64,000 nt of DNA from Fusarium oxysporum f. sp. lycopersici 4287 (GCF_000149955.1 NC_030994.1:3154366-3218365); one strand, 5' to 3'. Counted from the stretch's first letter, positions 10,988 through 23,100 are shown. Numbers and translations: made by a program. Notes: generated from the letters alone by a model not told the origin.

Positions 10988-12706
10988 TTAAGGATTAATA
11001 AGTGTCTTGAATCTCACTTCCGGGTCATACTTTCGACGCAGCTCAATCAGTCTATCCCAGTGTGACCCATAGGCCTATGAACAAGTTAGACGTGCGACTT
11101 TATCAACAACGTATATCTTACCAGTTTAGTATCCACCAATTCATCTGAGCTCGTAGGGAGGACGTTGTATTCCTGTGATCCAACGATGTCTTCCGGGGCA
11201 TGCTGAATAAGTTGACGCGACATTTCGTTCTGTAGCACCGTGCCGTCTGATGGGCTGCCAACTGCTGCCAATATATAATGCCTGAGGTTCGTGGGCCGAG
11301 GCCATGCAACCTCGGCAACGCCTCCAACCGGCGGACTCTGCGACCATATTAGTTGCCGGTCTCGGCAGCGGTAAGGGTCATAGAGGACTTCTTACGAAGA
11401 CAAGAAATTCTGGAACGATCATGGTCAAATTGTGAATGTCTTTGTCGATTGCAGCAATCTTGTCAGGCCATGTGAGAGCTCGGAGGACTGTATCCTCATT
11501 CGCGTCCGCAAGGCCCATTGCCAAGACGTGCAATTCGGCCATGGATCTGTTCATACCGCTGATGTTCACTACAAAGAAGAGTCAAATCTGCCGCACTTTG
11601 CAATTGAGGAGAAACTTACTCTGCATATCGAGGACTGATTTAATGTCGCCTACCCTGGTCTTGTCGATGGCCCCTGGCATCTCCAGTGCCCAACGAAATG
11701 CTTCACGGCCGTGGCTCTCTCCGCAAGCATCATAAACTTGGAGAACAATGACGTCTCCAGTGAAAGTACTCAACTGGTCCGTCTCCAATACCGCAAGGAG
11801 CAAGTGCTGCTGTACGACAAAGGTCAAAAAGTTCAACTTGGGATGCTGCGGCTTTGATATGAAGTCATGGATTTTACTTGCAAGCGCCTGTAAGTGATCT
11901 TTTGGAATCAAGATCATGCCCGACCAGATTCTCGTTGGATACTGATGGGCTCGTAGCACAACCTTTGTCATGACTGGTAGAGTTAGTCTGTGGAGCGTGC
12001 GGCATAAGGACAAGAATGACATACTGCCAAAACCACCTCCACTCCCTCGGAGGGCCCATATAAGCTCTGGCTTAGTCGAAGCCATGACGATGGAACCATC
12101 GTACTTTACGACTTCCGCATCGATGAAATTGATAGGATCAGATATCATGCCGAATTCGCTGCTCATCCAGGAAAATCCGCCGTGAAGAATAGATCCACCA
12201 ACCCCAACACTGGGAGTCCTGGCATAGGTCACTGCCAACAGATGCTATGTCAGCTACAGTAAGAACCCCTGTGTCGCATCATTCATTCTCAAGAAGGGAG
12301 TGTACTAACAGCTGTATTCAGGATCAAGCTCTTTCATTCGCTCCGCGGCCTCAGCCTACGTCATCCCCACGACGACTGTTGCGAGCTTCTTCTCGGCGTC
12401 ATAGTCAAAGTCAGTAAAGCCCAGGAGGCTGACTATGACATCTCGGGCTGAAGGAGACTTGAATCCCCGGCCGCGGATGTGAAAGTCCAAGTCTGACTTG
12501 TAAAGGAAACGCATCATTTCGGCGAGGGAGTCAGCGCAGCTAGGGATAAGTACAACAGCAGGTTGGCAGTTAGCGCTGGCAGAAAATGTTGCTGTATGGC
12601 GGGAATAGTCGTCATGGTCCCGGGTAATGAGATCGTTCGGGCTCAGCTGGTTTGTCAATGGCTTGAGCTTGGTGAGAACTGCCTCAACCTCGTTGCGGTG
12701 CGTCAT
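10988..12706 (-). pseudogene. FAD-linked oxidoreductase of the berberine-bridge type, with an in-frame stop
   Basis: Five exons reconstruct a BBE-like / 6-hydroxy-D-nicotine-oxidase-like flavoprotein. Exon 1 (from ATG 12706) has AVVLIPSCADSLAEMMRFL and FHIRGRGFKSP, the FAD-binding PCMH domain. After an intron come TPSVGVGGSILHGGFSWMSSEFG and WALRGSGGGFGS, the second FAD-binding part. Then the substrate domain, and at the C-terminus AYGSHWDRLIELRRKYDPEVRF, the typical family ending. All other splice phases agree. A TAG at 12356-12358 lies between VVVGMT and AEAAERMKELDPEYS, where Trp (TGG) would fit. That is a G-to-A change in a CpA context on the opposite strand. Family members oxidise alcohols, amines or rings with O2. 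With the stop the product would be only 116 residues. Confidence 0.75.
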
Positions 12707-13542
12707 GTTGAAGAATTCTAAAGCGTCGTAGTATGTTCTTGCAATGAATGTTATTGTAAGTATTTATTGCAAAGAGATGAATGATCGTACAGAAATTCAT
12801 CATTTCTAGATGGACGGGGACTTGGATCTTGAGGGTATCTATCCCAGCTTCTACACAGAGACATCATTGGCTGCATTGCAGCATCGATATGCGACCGCGC
12901 TAGTCCGACACTAGGCCGAAGGCTCCATCTTCATACAGAAAGCAAGGAAGGAGAATTAGTCACTAGTGCCGTGTTGATAGCGGAGTAGCGTCGGAGTAGC
13001 GTCGGTTTAGCGCGTCCATTAGAAGTTTAGAACCCAAACGATTTGTCCCTGGGGAAGGCCGGTCTTAATGTTGCCATTCCGCATATTGTAATCTATTATT
13101 CTTGCTTTATATTGCTCTCATCTGTCAACTCCTACACTGTCGGCAGTTGTATGGAGACTAGCATAAGGTTTATTATCAAGGTATTACTAATTGGTCGACG
13201 ATAACCGAGGCTGGAACTTAATTTGGAAGATAAGTCATATCCGCTCTTCTGCATATGAATGAGGTTTGTTTGGATCATTCTGCGGTGCGAGACTAGAGAG
13301 GATTTGCTTTCGGATGACACATTTTGAAAGCGCTGCTAGTTCGAAAAGCTGACGTATTTCTTATCCGCCCTTTCCGACGAACTGTTTGGCACGCTCTAGC
13401 TATCGAGTCACATCAGTTATATAAAGCACCGTTCCTATACCCTCAGCTTATATATGACGATATTCGAATCTAACTCGCTTCCCATAAACAAGCTCTACAC
13501 AAGAGAACTTCCCAACCTCACGGACTTTTATACCGTCTCATC
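12707..13542. promoter_or_regulatory. Divergent intergenic region between FAD oxidoreductase and reductase genes
   Basis: The two flanking genes point away from each other, so this 836-bp stretch holds both promoters. A direct repeat of the 11-mer GGAGTAGCGTC occurs twice in tandem near 12981-13004, a possible regulator site. No gene is seen inside. Confidence 0.4.
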
Positions 13543-14579
13543 ATGTCCTCTATCGTGGCCGTTGCAGGGGGTTCCCGTGGACTGGGTCGTGCTATTGTTG
13601 AGGCGATCCTTGCCGACAACAAATATCATGTCTTCATTCTTAGTCGACAGGTAAGTCTTGATCCCTAAGATCTTAGGGAATATGATCAATGGCTAACGAA
13701 CTCTCCAGACGAGCGAAGAGGGAGAGAAAGAGATAGGTGCAAGAGTTCTGCAAGTCGACTACAGCGACATCGATAACATCAAGACTCTACTGGAGCATCA
13801 CAAAATTGATACTGTTATCTCAGCCCTTAGTGCTAAGGCGATCGGATTATACGAGATGAATCTTGCTGTCGCTTCCGAAAAGTCCAATGTCACCACCAGG
13901 TATATTCCTAGCATTTGGGGTATTAAATACCCCGCGAGGCAAGTAGTAGTGTAAGGTCTCTATATTCATGACCTCTGACTAACTCTCTGCTAGCTCGCCT
14001 CTACCATTTGGTCCACCCAAGGCCGCTGTGATGGACTTCCTCAAGACAACGGACTTGGAATATTCCGCATGGTATACCGGTTTTTTCGTCGATTACTACG
14101 TCTCGCCTCCCCTTAAGTCACCTCTTGATCACTGGACCGTTTTTATCGATATTGCAAATCGTACTGCGGCGCTGCCGGGAAGCGGTGACGTTCCCGTTGC
14201 CATGAGCTACACGATGGATGTTGCAAAGTTTGTCGCCGGATCGCTTTCCCTATCTAAGTGGGAGAGAGAGACGCTCATCTACAATGACAAATTGACAATG
14301 AATCAATACGTCCAGGTTGTTGAAGAAGTTAGAGGAGAGAAGATACAAGTGACATACGACTCTCTGGACTTGCTGAAGTCGGGGAAAATCACGGAACTTC
14401 CCAGTCATCCTCCCATGTACGAGTCTGTTTCTAAAGATGTCATTCAGAGCTTTCTGGCAGCTTTCGGAATTCTGTTTGAAACGGGCGAGTTCGACCTCAG
14501 GGAAGGTTATCGTATCCAGGATGGCTTACCAAGTCTAAAGCTTCAGAACTTTAGAGATCTTCTGACACAGGGTCAGTAA
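13543..14579 (+). CDS. NAD(P)-binding NmrA/isoflavone-reductase-like protein
   Basis: The ATG at 13543 gives MSSIVAVAGGSRGLGRAIVEAIL, the nucleotide-binding glycine motif. Intron 1 follows ILSRQ (GTAAGTC...TCTCCAG), then ARVLQVDYSDIDNIKTLL and VISALSA, family hallmarks. Intron 2 (near 13951-13994) joins the SIWGIKYPAR block to PFGPPKAAVMDFLKTTDLEYSAW, where Lys of the family active site (xxxK after the FG/P segment) sits. The C-terminal part (YTMDVAKFVAG, IYNDKLTMNQ) is also typical. About 300 residues, complete. Such enzymes reduce phenolic or ketone substrates or act as redox sensors. It lies between a flavoprotein and a Zn2Cys6 regulator, which fits a small catabolic cluster. Confidence 0.8.
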
Positions 14580-14819
14580 GAAGTTATCCAAAGGTTATCT
14601 CGCTGCGGCAAAGAGAGACTACCCTACGGACGCTGCATGGGGACCAGAAATCCGTGCATGGCACTAAGTGGGCTATACAGTTGGTTTGATTGGTTGTTTG
14701 ACCCACAACCAATAAGTGGCTTACTAATCTCAGAAAATATGGCTAGATAGCTCTCATTGCGAAGAAATAGAGTCAACACTATTATCCTATCTTCATTCTA
14801 AACGACATGCCATCCACAA

Positions 14820-16522
14820 ATGGCGGCATCAAGATCAGCCAGAAATGCATGCTTCCCGTGTTCTGCCCAGAAACGTGCCTGTGATAGACAGCTGCCTACT
14901 TGTAGTCGCTGTGCACAGTAGGTTCCCATCATGCAACAATAGCTCTCGGAAGCATCGCTAACTAAGTTACCAGGCACAATGTGAGATGTGGTTATAGCCA
15001 GCCAATGCCCTTGCAGGATTTATCAACCGAACTGTCCGTTCTCAACTTTAATACCACGGCGCTCCCTCCGTTATTTACCTTATCTCTTCTGCAGTTGCGA
15101 AGCATACGAAAGAAGCAGAACCAGACTGCAACAGGGCATCATGAGTTGGATGCTGTTCTTACATCGCTTTTCTTCAATACTCTTGAGGGACTTGGTTTGG
15201 GATTGCAGGAGGTTATCGACATCTATTTCCAATCTACACACCAATGGCTGCCCATAATTCACCCTGTCACCATCAGACAAAAGGCTGCAGCGTTGAGGAA
15301 TACGCCGTGTGCTAAAGTCGCATGCCTTTTGTTTCACTTTCTTCTTGTTCTTCCACCTTGCTCCTCGAATTTCCTTTCAGACATCGATGTCTTGTCGTGT
15401 TTATATCATGACTGCAAAACCTTATTCTCACTTTTTCAAGCACACTATCGGAATGAACTTACTACAATACAGTCAGGTCTCTTGCTTGCCTTGTATGAGC
15501 AAAGTCGTGGCTGCTATTCTGATGCGTATGTAACTCTAACGACCTGCATGAGTTTGGGTTATATATCGCGCTTGAACATCCCCTCGGTTGGGCCGATAAT
15601 TGTGGAGGACGAAGGAATGCGTGTCTGGTGGGCAATTTACTTCCTCGGAATTTTGAATAATTACTCGTCCAAAGAGTGCGACCGATTGCCAATCATCCGC
15701 GAAGCTAGTGTAGGCGAAGTTCTGCCAGGGGATGATGTATCATGGAGCGAATCCTCCTGTCCAACATATTCTGCATCCCCGGCAACCCTGTCTTTTTCAA
15801 GAGAACAAAGCCCAACAAATCCAGGTCGATTTTCCCACTTAATACAAGCTGTCTTCAGTCTGCAACGTGTTCTACAATTGACCAGGAAAGCTTTTTCGCT
15901 CACAGACTCATCTTTTGAGGATGAATTGTGGAAGCTTGATTCATATCTTCAACAGGAGATACATGGCGCATTGAGCATATCTCAATTGAATGTGCAGCAT
16001 TCATATTCCGTTCTGTCCATGTACCTTATGTAAGTCAATCCTCGACAGAATCATTGGCCTGACTCAAGGTTCATTGACTGTGATAGCTCGATAATCGAAC
16101 TGCACACAACCAGGCTACTGCGCTTGAGTAATCAAAACAACATCGAGAATTCAACAGAGCTATCTATAGCGGCTCTAGAAACGGCCTTAAAGGTCGTAGG
16201 AGATTTACTACATGCGGATGGTCTCGGGAATATTCTCGACGTAAAACAAATGCCTCTTACGGCGTTGTTGCTCCTGAAAAATGCAGGATCGACAGTCTTG
16301 CTGTTGGAATCGCAATATGAGCGTCAGACTGGGGATGTACTTCAAACCATTCTTGAAGTATTACGTGCACGGGCAAGTGGGCGATGGCGCGCAGCAGGTC
16401 AGTCTTTCGCCCTGATTTTCCTCGGCAAATTAACTCAGCTTCCTCTACTAGACGATATTCGGTTGGAACTCCAAAAGGCAAGGGACAGAGATTTACATTA
16501 TAGAACTACAATTCCAATGTAA
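14820..16522 (+). CDS. Zn2Cys6 transcription factor with fungal-specific regulatory domain
   Basis: The ATG at 14820 gives MAASRSARNACFPCSAQKRAC then DRQLPTCSRC. An intron (GTAGGT...TTACCAG, near 14929-14973) restores AQHNVRC, giving CX2CX6CX6CX2CX6C, a complete zinc cluster. Residues about 120-400 match the middle homology region, with FQSTHQWLPIIHPVTIRQKA, YLMTCMSLG-like helix TLTTCMSLGYISRL and GMRVWWAIYFLGI. A second intron (after YL, near 16029-16086) leads to the last exon with LLLLKNAGSTVLLLESQYERQ, and the stop at 16522. About 530 residues. It probably controls its neighbours, the oxidoreductases, MFS transporter and maleylacetate reductase. The earlier ATG at 14806 is in another frame and closes quickly, so 14820 is preferred. 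Confidence 0.85.
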
Positions 16523-16644
16523 AACTTGCCGTAATGGCCCTTCAAGCTTCGAAAAGACCTGGTATAGAGCCTTTGGGAAGCAAGGTACAAGCTTGTGATA
16601 ATCTTGAGTCTGGTGGAATTGATATTCTTAAGGCCAAAAACCTC

Positions 16645-18353
16645 CTAAGCTGTAGGAAAATGCAACTTTCCAGTCTTGATCCTCAATGTCTTTCCAAATA
16701 CTTGTAATAAAATAATAATAAGAAATGCAAAAGCACAAATACCAGCCTGGGTACCAAAGCTGACTTTAGCGCCTACCGAATGAGCCCACTTGACTTGAAA
16801 ATAGCTGATAATAAACCCTCCAGCAGCTACAGGGTGTCAGCAGTAGTCGGTAAAATGTTGTATGAATAGGAATACGTTAACTTACTTCGAGCAAAATTAA
16901 TCCATGCAGAGACCTCCCCTGATGCTTCTGGATAACTGTCGAGGTTATACGCATTCAGAGCAACTGTGGTTACCATTATACCAAAGACATATAGGCCCCA
17001 GAACAGGGCTGTAATCATGAAATGATACCCGTCTTCAAGAGCGAAACCCAGTCCGACTAAACCAGCAAGCATGAACGGTGTACTCAGCCAAATTGCACGC
17101 AGTCTGATTTCTGGCTCAAAGTGACCGTTGTGCGTCTTGATGAATTGGCGTGCAATTCCATCATGCAGCCAGTGGCCAACTACCTCACCCAAAATAGCGC
17201 CAACAACCGGTGTGAAATAGAAAAAGCCGATCTGCTTAGGACCAAAGTTGTATAATGGTGTGAGGAAGATTGACAAGGTTGTGTTGATGCCAACAACCCA
17301 CGCAAAGGTCAGTAGGTAGTAAAGGCAAGACAGGAAGACAGTAGGCTTAATGATGACACGAAAGGGTCGCACGCAAGCCTGACCGAAGCTGTTGCGGAGG
17401 TGGCGAGATTGATACTGGGCAAAGCCCAACAGGTTGGCGACACGTGATCCTCTGGGTGGTTGATTCGCTGTAGTGATGCGACGGTCATAGTAGGTCTCTT
17501 CTACAAACAGGATTGTAAGAATGAGCGCAAGTGAAGTCTGTTATGCTTCGGTCAGCTTTAAACTTCAGGTTACAAAGACTGTAGTAAGTCGCACCTCAGC
17601 AAAGTAGACCCAGAATGCAACGGGCCACGGGAGTGTCGTGATGATGAAGGCAGTCAACAGTGGTCCCATATATGGAGAGAGGATAATAAAAGCAGCCCAA
17701 ATGTTAATCTTGCGAGCACGTTCGTGGAAAAAGAACATGTCAAAAATGAACATCAATCCTCCGCCTTGGGATACAGTGCTAAAGAAGCCATTCAGGATAC
17801 GAGCAGCCATGAAAGACTCAAAGGTCGTAGCAGCTGCACACCAGGCAGCTGTGGCTGTGGCGAGGACAAGAAAATAGAATAAAACGGGCAGACGGCCTGC
17901 CCATGCGGAGAGAGCCACAACAAAGATACCGCCTGCACCAAGCATGAAAACGTTTCCTACTTGCGAGTGGTTAACTGTGTCTGGACTCATGTTCCATTGC
18001 CTAATGAAATCCCATTAATAGGATGATCTCTCTTGTGAACAAGTCTTAACTTACTCTGCCTGAGGAATGAGAGTAACAGCGCCGGTAGCACTACCGTAAT
18101 CAGGAAGAAAGGCTGCGAAACTGATGATGAAAAGAACCACATGTTTCTTGACAGGACTCCAGTTGAGAGGATCACGCGCATCGTCAGAAGGTTGTGGAAT
18201 CAGAACAGTATGGCCATCCTTGGCGGTCTTGAGATTGCCATGGTGTTCAGTGTCGACCTTGGCTATATAGCCTTCTGAATCTTTGAGATCTGAAGGCAAT
18301 GCAGCCTCGCTGACTTGTTCATCCATTGACTGCTCTGGTTTAAGATAGTCCAT
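16645..18353 (-). CDS. MFS transporter (12-TM, HOL1/DHA1-like)
   Basis: Four exons. The first (from ATG 18353) encodes a hydrophilic N-terminus with DDARDPLNWSPVKKHVVLF, the DPxNW motif that marks fungal plasma-membrane DHA1 members. Then NHSQVGNVFMLGAGGIFV, WAGRLPVLFYFLVL, ARILNGFFSTVSQGGGLMFI and FFHERARKINIWAAFIILSPYMGPLL follow. The second half has LTPLYNFGPKQIGFFYFTP, a GEVVGHWLHD loop, and the SYPEASGEVSAWINFAR segment. The last exon reads AGGFIISYFQVKWAH and ends at 16645. All junctions keep frame. It is divergent from maleylacetate reductase with a 545-bp shared promoter, so it likely imports or exports the compound that enzyme's pathway handles. Substrate inferred from context only. 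Confidence 0.85.
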
Positions 18354-18898
18354 GCTGGTGTGAGCTAAGATCTATAGTGATTGATTTGTAAGTAGCTTGT
18401 CACTGAGCTCAGATGCAACAAAAGGGAAACTATACGGACTCCAATAAATGGGCTGCCCAGAAGTGAAGGTCTGCTTTAAGAAGATCTGCAACAGAGGGGA
18501 AGTCCATGCTTTATGTTTGGACTCTCCAGCCTGCTATTAGGACCTCCGGCAGTATTGTGGCCGGATCTGATCCCCGGATGCGGGGAAATAGGATGTGATG
18601 CGAGATCCGATCTAGAGTCTATGATCCCCCTGGAGCGCGGGGCCCCGCGTCTGCAAGTACTCTAACCTCCGGAAGAACATCCGGTTTCTCGGAAAACATT
18701 AAACTCAAATTCGAATCTTCCGCCTTCCGGTCTCAACATCTCAAGTTTTCCGGGACATCCGGATCTTCCGGTCCAATACAAAACAAAACAACTGAGTGCG
18801 ATATTTTAATGATCTATTTCGGCGTGAAAATCTGTTAAACGAACAGCCTCTCAGTAGTTGGTTAGGTTCATCACTGCAACAATTTCTGCAAACCCAAC
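18354..18898. promoter_or_regulatory. Shared divergent promoter with nine CCGG sites and a 14-bp palindrome
   Basis: Between two divergent genes. CCGG occurs at 18546, 18561, 18574, 18669, 18681, 18727, 18750, 18759 and 18768, most of them within TCCGG or CCGGA. Such inverted CGG half-sites are what Zn2Cys6 dimers bind. CGCGGGGCCCCGCG at 18636-18649 is a perfect palindrome. The neighbouring regulator at 14820-16522 is the obvious candidate to bind here; that is inference. Confidence 0.6.
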
Positions 18899-19984
18899 AT
18901 GAAAGACTTTGAGTACAATGTCCAGACAAACCGGGTTGTCTTTGCTTCCGGCAGTATCAGAAAACTCCCAGCCGAGATCAAGCGCCTTCAGGTTTCCCGA
19001 CCACTCCTCCTTTGTACGCCTGGGAAGAGCCGCCTCGCAGATCAACTGTCTGCTATCATCAAAGATGCTTCTATAGATGTTGCTGGTATCTTTCCCTACG
19101 CGACAGCACACACCCCAACATCGGTAACAGAGCAAGGAACTGTCTTTCTGGGCTCTGTATCAGCAGACTGCGTTGTTTCTATCGGCGGAGGATCGGTGAT
19201 TGGACTCGGAAAGGCCATCTCTATCCGTTCAGGGGTACCTCACATCTGCATTCCAACGACTTATTCGGGCTCGGAAATGACTCCCATTCTCGGCGAAACG
19301 CAAGACGGCCTCAAAACTACTCGATCTGACCCTAAGATCCTGCCTGCTGTAGTCATCTACGATGTGGACTTCACCTTAACCTTACCACCTATAATCTGCA
19401 GCACATCCGGAATCAACGCAATCGCCCACGCAATTGAGGCACTCTACGCCCCAAATGCCAACCCAATCAATTCTATACTTGCCCTTGAAGGCATAAAATC
19501 ATTGGCTGAAGCTCTGCCTCAAATTGTCGAAAACCCCAACTCTAAGGCTCCTCGAGATCAGGCTCTGTATGGTGCATGGCTTTGTGGTACAGCCCTAGGT
19601 AACTCATCAATGGGACTCCATCACAAAATCTGCCATGTGCTCGGTGGATCGTGTGGACTTCCTCATGCTGAAACGCACACTGTTATGCTTCCCCATTCCT
19701 TGTCTTACAATGCACCCTGTATCCCTGAACAGATGGCCAAACTAGCCGCTGTTCTCCCCGGAAGCGACGGGGATGCGCTGAAAGGATTAGACTTACTATT
19801 GGGAAAGCTGCCAGTACCCCACGGATTAAAGGAGTTGGGAATGAAAGAAAGTGACATTGAGAGAGCAGCTCAGATTGCCACAAGTAACCAATACCCCAAT
19901 CCGCGACCTTTGGAGTTCAAATGGGTTTTTGAACTACTGCGGCGAGCTTGGGCTGGGGAGCCTGGAAAAGCAAATTTACAGTAA
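18899..19984 (+). CDS. Maleylacetate reductase (iron-type alcohol dehydrogenase family)
   Basis: A single exon of 361 codons, the usual length for this enzyme. The start region is MKDFEYNVQTNRVVFASGS, the family beginning. NAD binding is shown by VVSIGGGSVIGLGKAISI. IPTTYSGSEMTPILGET is the strongly conserved maleylacetate reductase motif. Candidate metal or active-site histidines lie in INAIAHAIEALYAP, MGLHHKICHVLGG and LPHAETHTVMLPH. The enzyme reduces maleylacetate to 3-oxoadipate with NAD(P)H, the last step before the TCA cycle in breakdown of hydroxyquinol, resorcinol and related aromatics, in the cytosol. It is divergent from an MFS gene and close to two oxidoreductases and a zinc-cluster regulator. 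The hydroxyquinol 1,2-dioxygenase that would make its substrate is not in the window. Confidence 0.92.
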   Translation: MKDFEYNVQTNRVVFASGSIRKLPAEIKRLQVSRPLLLCTPGKSRLADQLSAIIKDASIDVAGIFPYATAHTPTSVTEQGTVFLGSVSADCVVSIGGGSVIGLGKAISIRSGVPHICIPTTYSGSEMTPILGETQDGLKTTRSDPKILPAVVIYDVDFTLTLPPIICSTSGINAIAHAIEALYAPNANPINSILALEGIKSLAEALPQIVENPNSKAPRDQALYGAWLCGTALGNSSMGLHHKICHVLGGSCGLPHAETHTVMLPHSLSYNAPCIPEQMAKLAAVLPGSDGDALKGLDLLLGKLPVPHGLKELGMKESDIERAAQIATSNQYPNPRPLEFKWVFELLRRAWAGEPGKANLQ

Positions 19985-20155
19985 ATAGCTCTATGTAACC
20001 AGGTAATTGATCCAGGGCATCAATGAAACAGTCACGGCTGTAAGAGACAGAGAAAGGCTCCACAATAGCCGATTGCACTGCATGTTATGTACATAAAAGA
20101 GAGGCTGAGAATAACTAACAAACAAAGGAAACCTAATACATAATACAATAGAATA

Positions 20156-23100
20156 CTACAATAGAGCATAAGGATCCTTTGAGAAGACCGAAATGCTATC
20201 GCAAAGAAAGTCAAACATCTGCTCTGCGAAGTCCTTGCTTATAGTTCCATCCTCATTATAAACCAAACAAACTTCAGTGCTGTTGACATCTTGAGGCGTC
20301 GTCACAACACTCAAGTCAGCACAGTCTTCCTGCGAAGCCATCACACCAAGTTGGTACGTGTTCCCCCCCATTGTGAAACTCTCTGTCCGCGGCATACTCT
20401 GATGTTGAACAACAGTAGAGAAACCGTTGACTCCATCATCATCCCAGTCAGTGCACTTGTTGATGATCTCCCTGAAGCCCAATGTCTCATACGGCATATT
20501 GTCCACCTGCTGGTTTTGGATGTATTGAAGGAGATCTAGAACGGTCCATGAGGGTTTGTGGCGAACACGTACCGGAACAAGATTCAGACAGGGGCCGACA
20601 AGGCTTTCGATGCCGGGCAAATTGCTGCTATTGCGTCCGCTGATAATGTTGCCGAAAACAACGTCCGTCTTCCCTGTGACTCTCGCCAATGCTGAGGCCC
20701 AGGCAGCCTTGATGACAGTAGAGGTTGTGATGTTGACTGACGCAAGCGACGGTGTAGAAACGACCTTTCTCAAGACCTGGGTAGGGCTTGTTTGTAAAGA
20801 TATATGCCGTCGTTGGATGACGTTGGTGGGAGCGGAATCCTTCAGAAGGGCCCTCCAGTACGCGTAGCATCCTTGCTTGTTCGTCCCCAACACCCTCTGG
20901 ATGTAGCTTGCATATGAGGGTATGGGATGAATAGGCTCACCCTCACATGAACCTTTCAGACTCTGTAGAATAGTTGAGAAGCATACACCGTCATACTGTG
21001 CGTGAGATATCCTGATGAAGATCCGATGTCGTTCCGATGACTTGAGTCGCGCTACTATGAAGCGGAGGGAGGGTTCATGAGGATGCGGAACCTCGTGCTG
21101 ATAGGCTGACCTAAGCTCTGAAGTAAATTGATCTATGCTCTCAACGTCTTCAACAATGAGAGTGGGCTGGACCTGTCGGAGGATGACCTGCAAGTAACGG
21201 CCTTGATGATAGACAAAGACGGTGCGCAAGATGTCGTAGGCTGCAACAACATTGGTGATGCTTTCTCGAAGGAGAGATATGTCAAGCGCGCCTGAAGAAT
21301 CCAGATGGAAGTAGTTGAGCTGCCATCGTGACTTGAGAAGGCTTCCGTGAATGGCCTGGTCTTGAAAGTCGGTAGTTGGCAGGACGTCGATAATGCTGGC
21401 TCGTGACACGCCGACAACAGGGCAGATGTGACTTCGAACGAATTGCTCAACATCATCTGTGTCAAGCATGCAGAGGGGCTTGTAAAGCTGTTCATTGGTG
21501 TTACAATTTTCCTTCTTAGAGGTCGAGATATCCACGTGGTCAAAGCTAGAAGCCCTGTCACTATCCTTGTATGACTTGTCGTTGAGGCAATCCAACAAGG
21601 AACCGAATTCTGGATTCTTGAAGATATCAGCCACAGTGAGCGGCAAGTCCAGCTCTCTGGCATTGCCGACCATCGACATAGCGATAATCGAGTCACCGCC
21701 GGATTCGAAGAAATTATCAGTAGGTGAAATTGCACAACCCTCATACTCGAGACTGTCTCTCCATAATGCGGATAGTTTGTTGTGGAGATGCTTCCTGTCG
21801 CGGGAGAATGAGTTACACATGTTGGACGACATGGAGGCTGCGTCGCCAACGTCAATCAAAGTCGAAGATGCACTGATTCCCGAGCTGTGTGTTTTGGGTT
21901 GGTTGTTTGCATCGTCATGTTCGGACGTTGAGCCGTCAACCTCGGGTGAATGCGTGTATGTGCTGCGAGCCACCGGTGAGCTCTGTAATAGTCGAAGGTG
22001 GACCAGAGCGCTCTCGCTGTGATCAATAAAATCGTTTAGTAGCTCGGACATGTTCACAGCGAGATCCTGGGCCTGCGAGCTTGAAAGTATATTGGCCCAG
22101 TAACGGAAGACAATGCCTTCGTCACCTCGTGTAGCATTGGCGTTGAGCGTGACGGCGTACTCGCTTGGGTCATAGGCTTCAACAGCTTCGTAGGTGAGCG
22201 AGTTGGGCTCGGAGACACTTGATACACCGGCGTTTTGGATGGACACCGCTGTGTTGAAGAAGCCCCGTTTGGCTTGGCCCAAGGCATGGCTAACACGAGA
22301 TAGAGAGAAATGCTGGTGAGGTAGACTGGCCATGTAGTCATGTCGAGCACTGTGGAAGAGTGTCTTGAGAAGCGTCTCGGGCGTAAACTGGAAGCGGAAT
22401 ACGAGCATGTTGATGAGAGGACCGACAATGCCTTCAACGCCATCGATACGGGCATCACGTCCAGACGCTAGATAGCCAAAGCACACATCATGGCGGTCTG
22501 TGTAGGCTCCGAGCAGCAGAGCCCATGCCACCATGACTATGTTGGAGAATGTCACCCCGAGTTTGGAACCAAGCGATTGTAGCTCTGGGAAACGATCGAA
22601 GTGGACAGCAATAGACTTTAGGCGGCGGTAAGCCGTTAGGTCGGGGTTGATTCTAGGGAACGCGGTGTGTTGTGATCCCGAGAGGTAGCCTTTCCAAAAG
22701 TCAAGACTGGATGCGGTGGATTGGTTGGAGATGTATTTGATGTACTCCTTGTATGAAGGGGCTCGAGTTGGAGGCAAGCTGTTGGTGTATGCGTTGGAGA
22801 TATCCTGGAGGAGGACTGATGTCGAAGCACCGTCGGTAACTGCGTGGTTCAGTTCAAGCTTCATGAAAACCTTTCCTTGTGGTGTTTCGCAGATGGTGAT
22901 CTGATAGGGGAGCATAGGGCCATCGTGTCTCTTATTAGTCTCGCCGAGGGACCTGCAATTTAGCTCGGCCATGACGTCGATCTCCCGACACTTGATCGTG
23001 CTGATGCGAGACTCGAACGGCCGCAGCACGACCTGATCGAATGAGCCGCCTTGACGCAGGCTATCAATAAAGATGGTTCTCAATGCTGGATGACGCTCAA

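Noticed and set aside
21133..21855. Long open frames antisense or out of frame within the NRPS
   Set aside because: They are by-products of the GC-rich coding sequence; the translated text has no family features and overlaps conserved NRPS domains.
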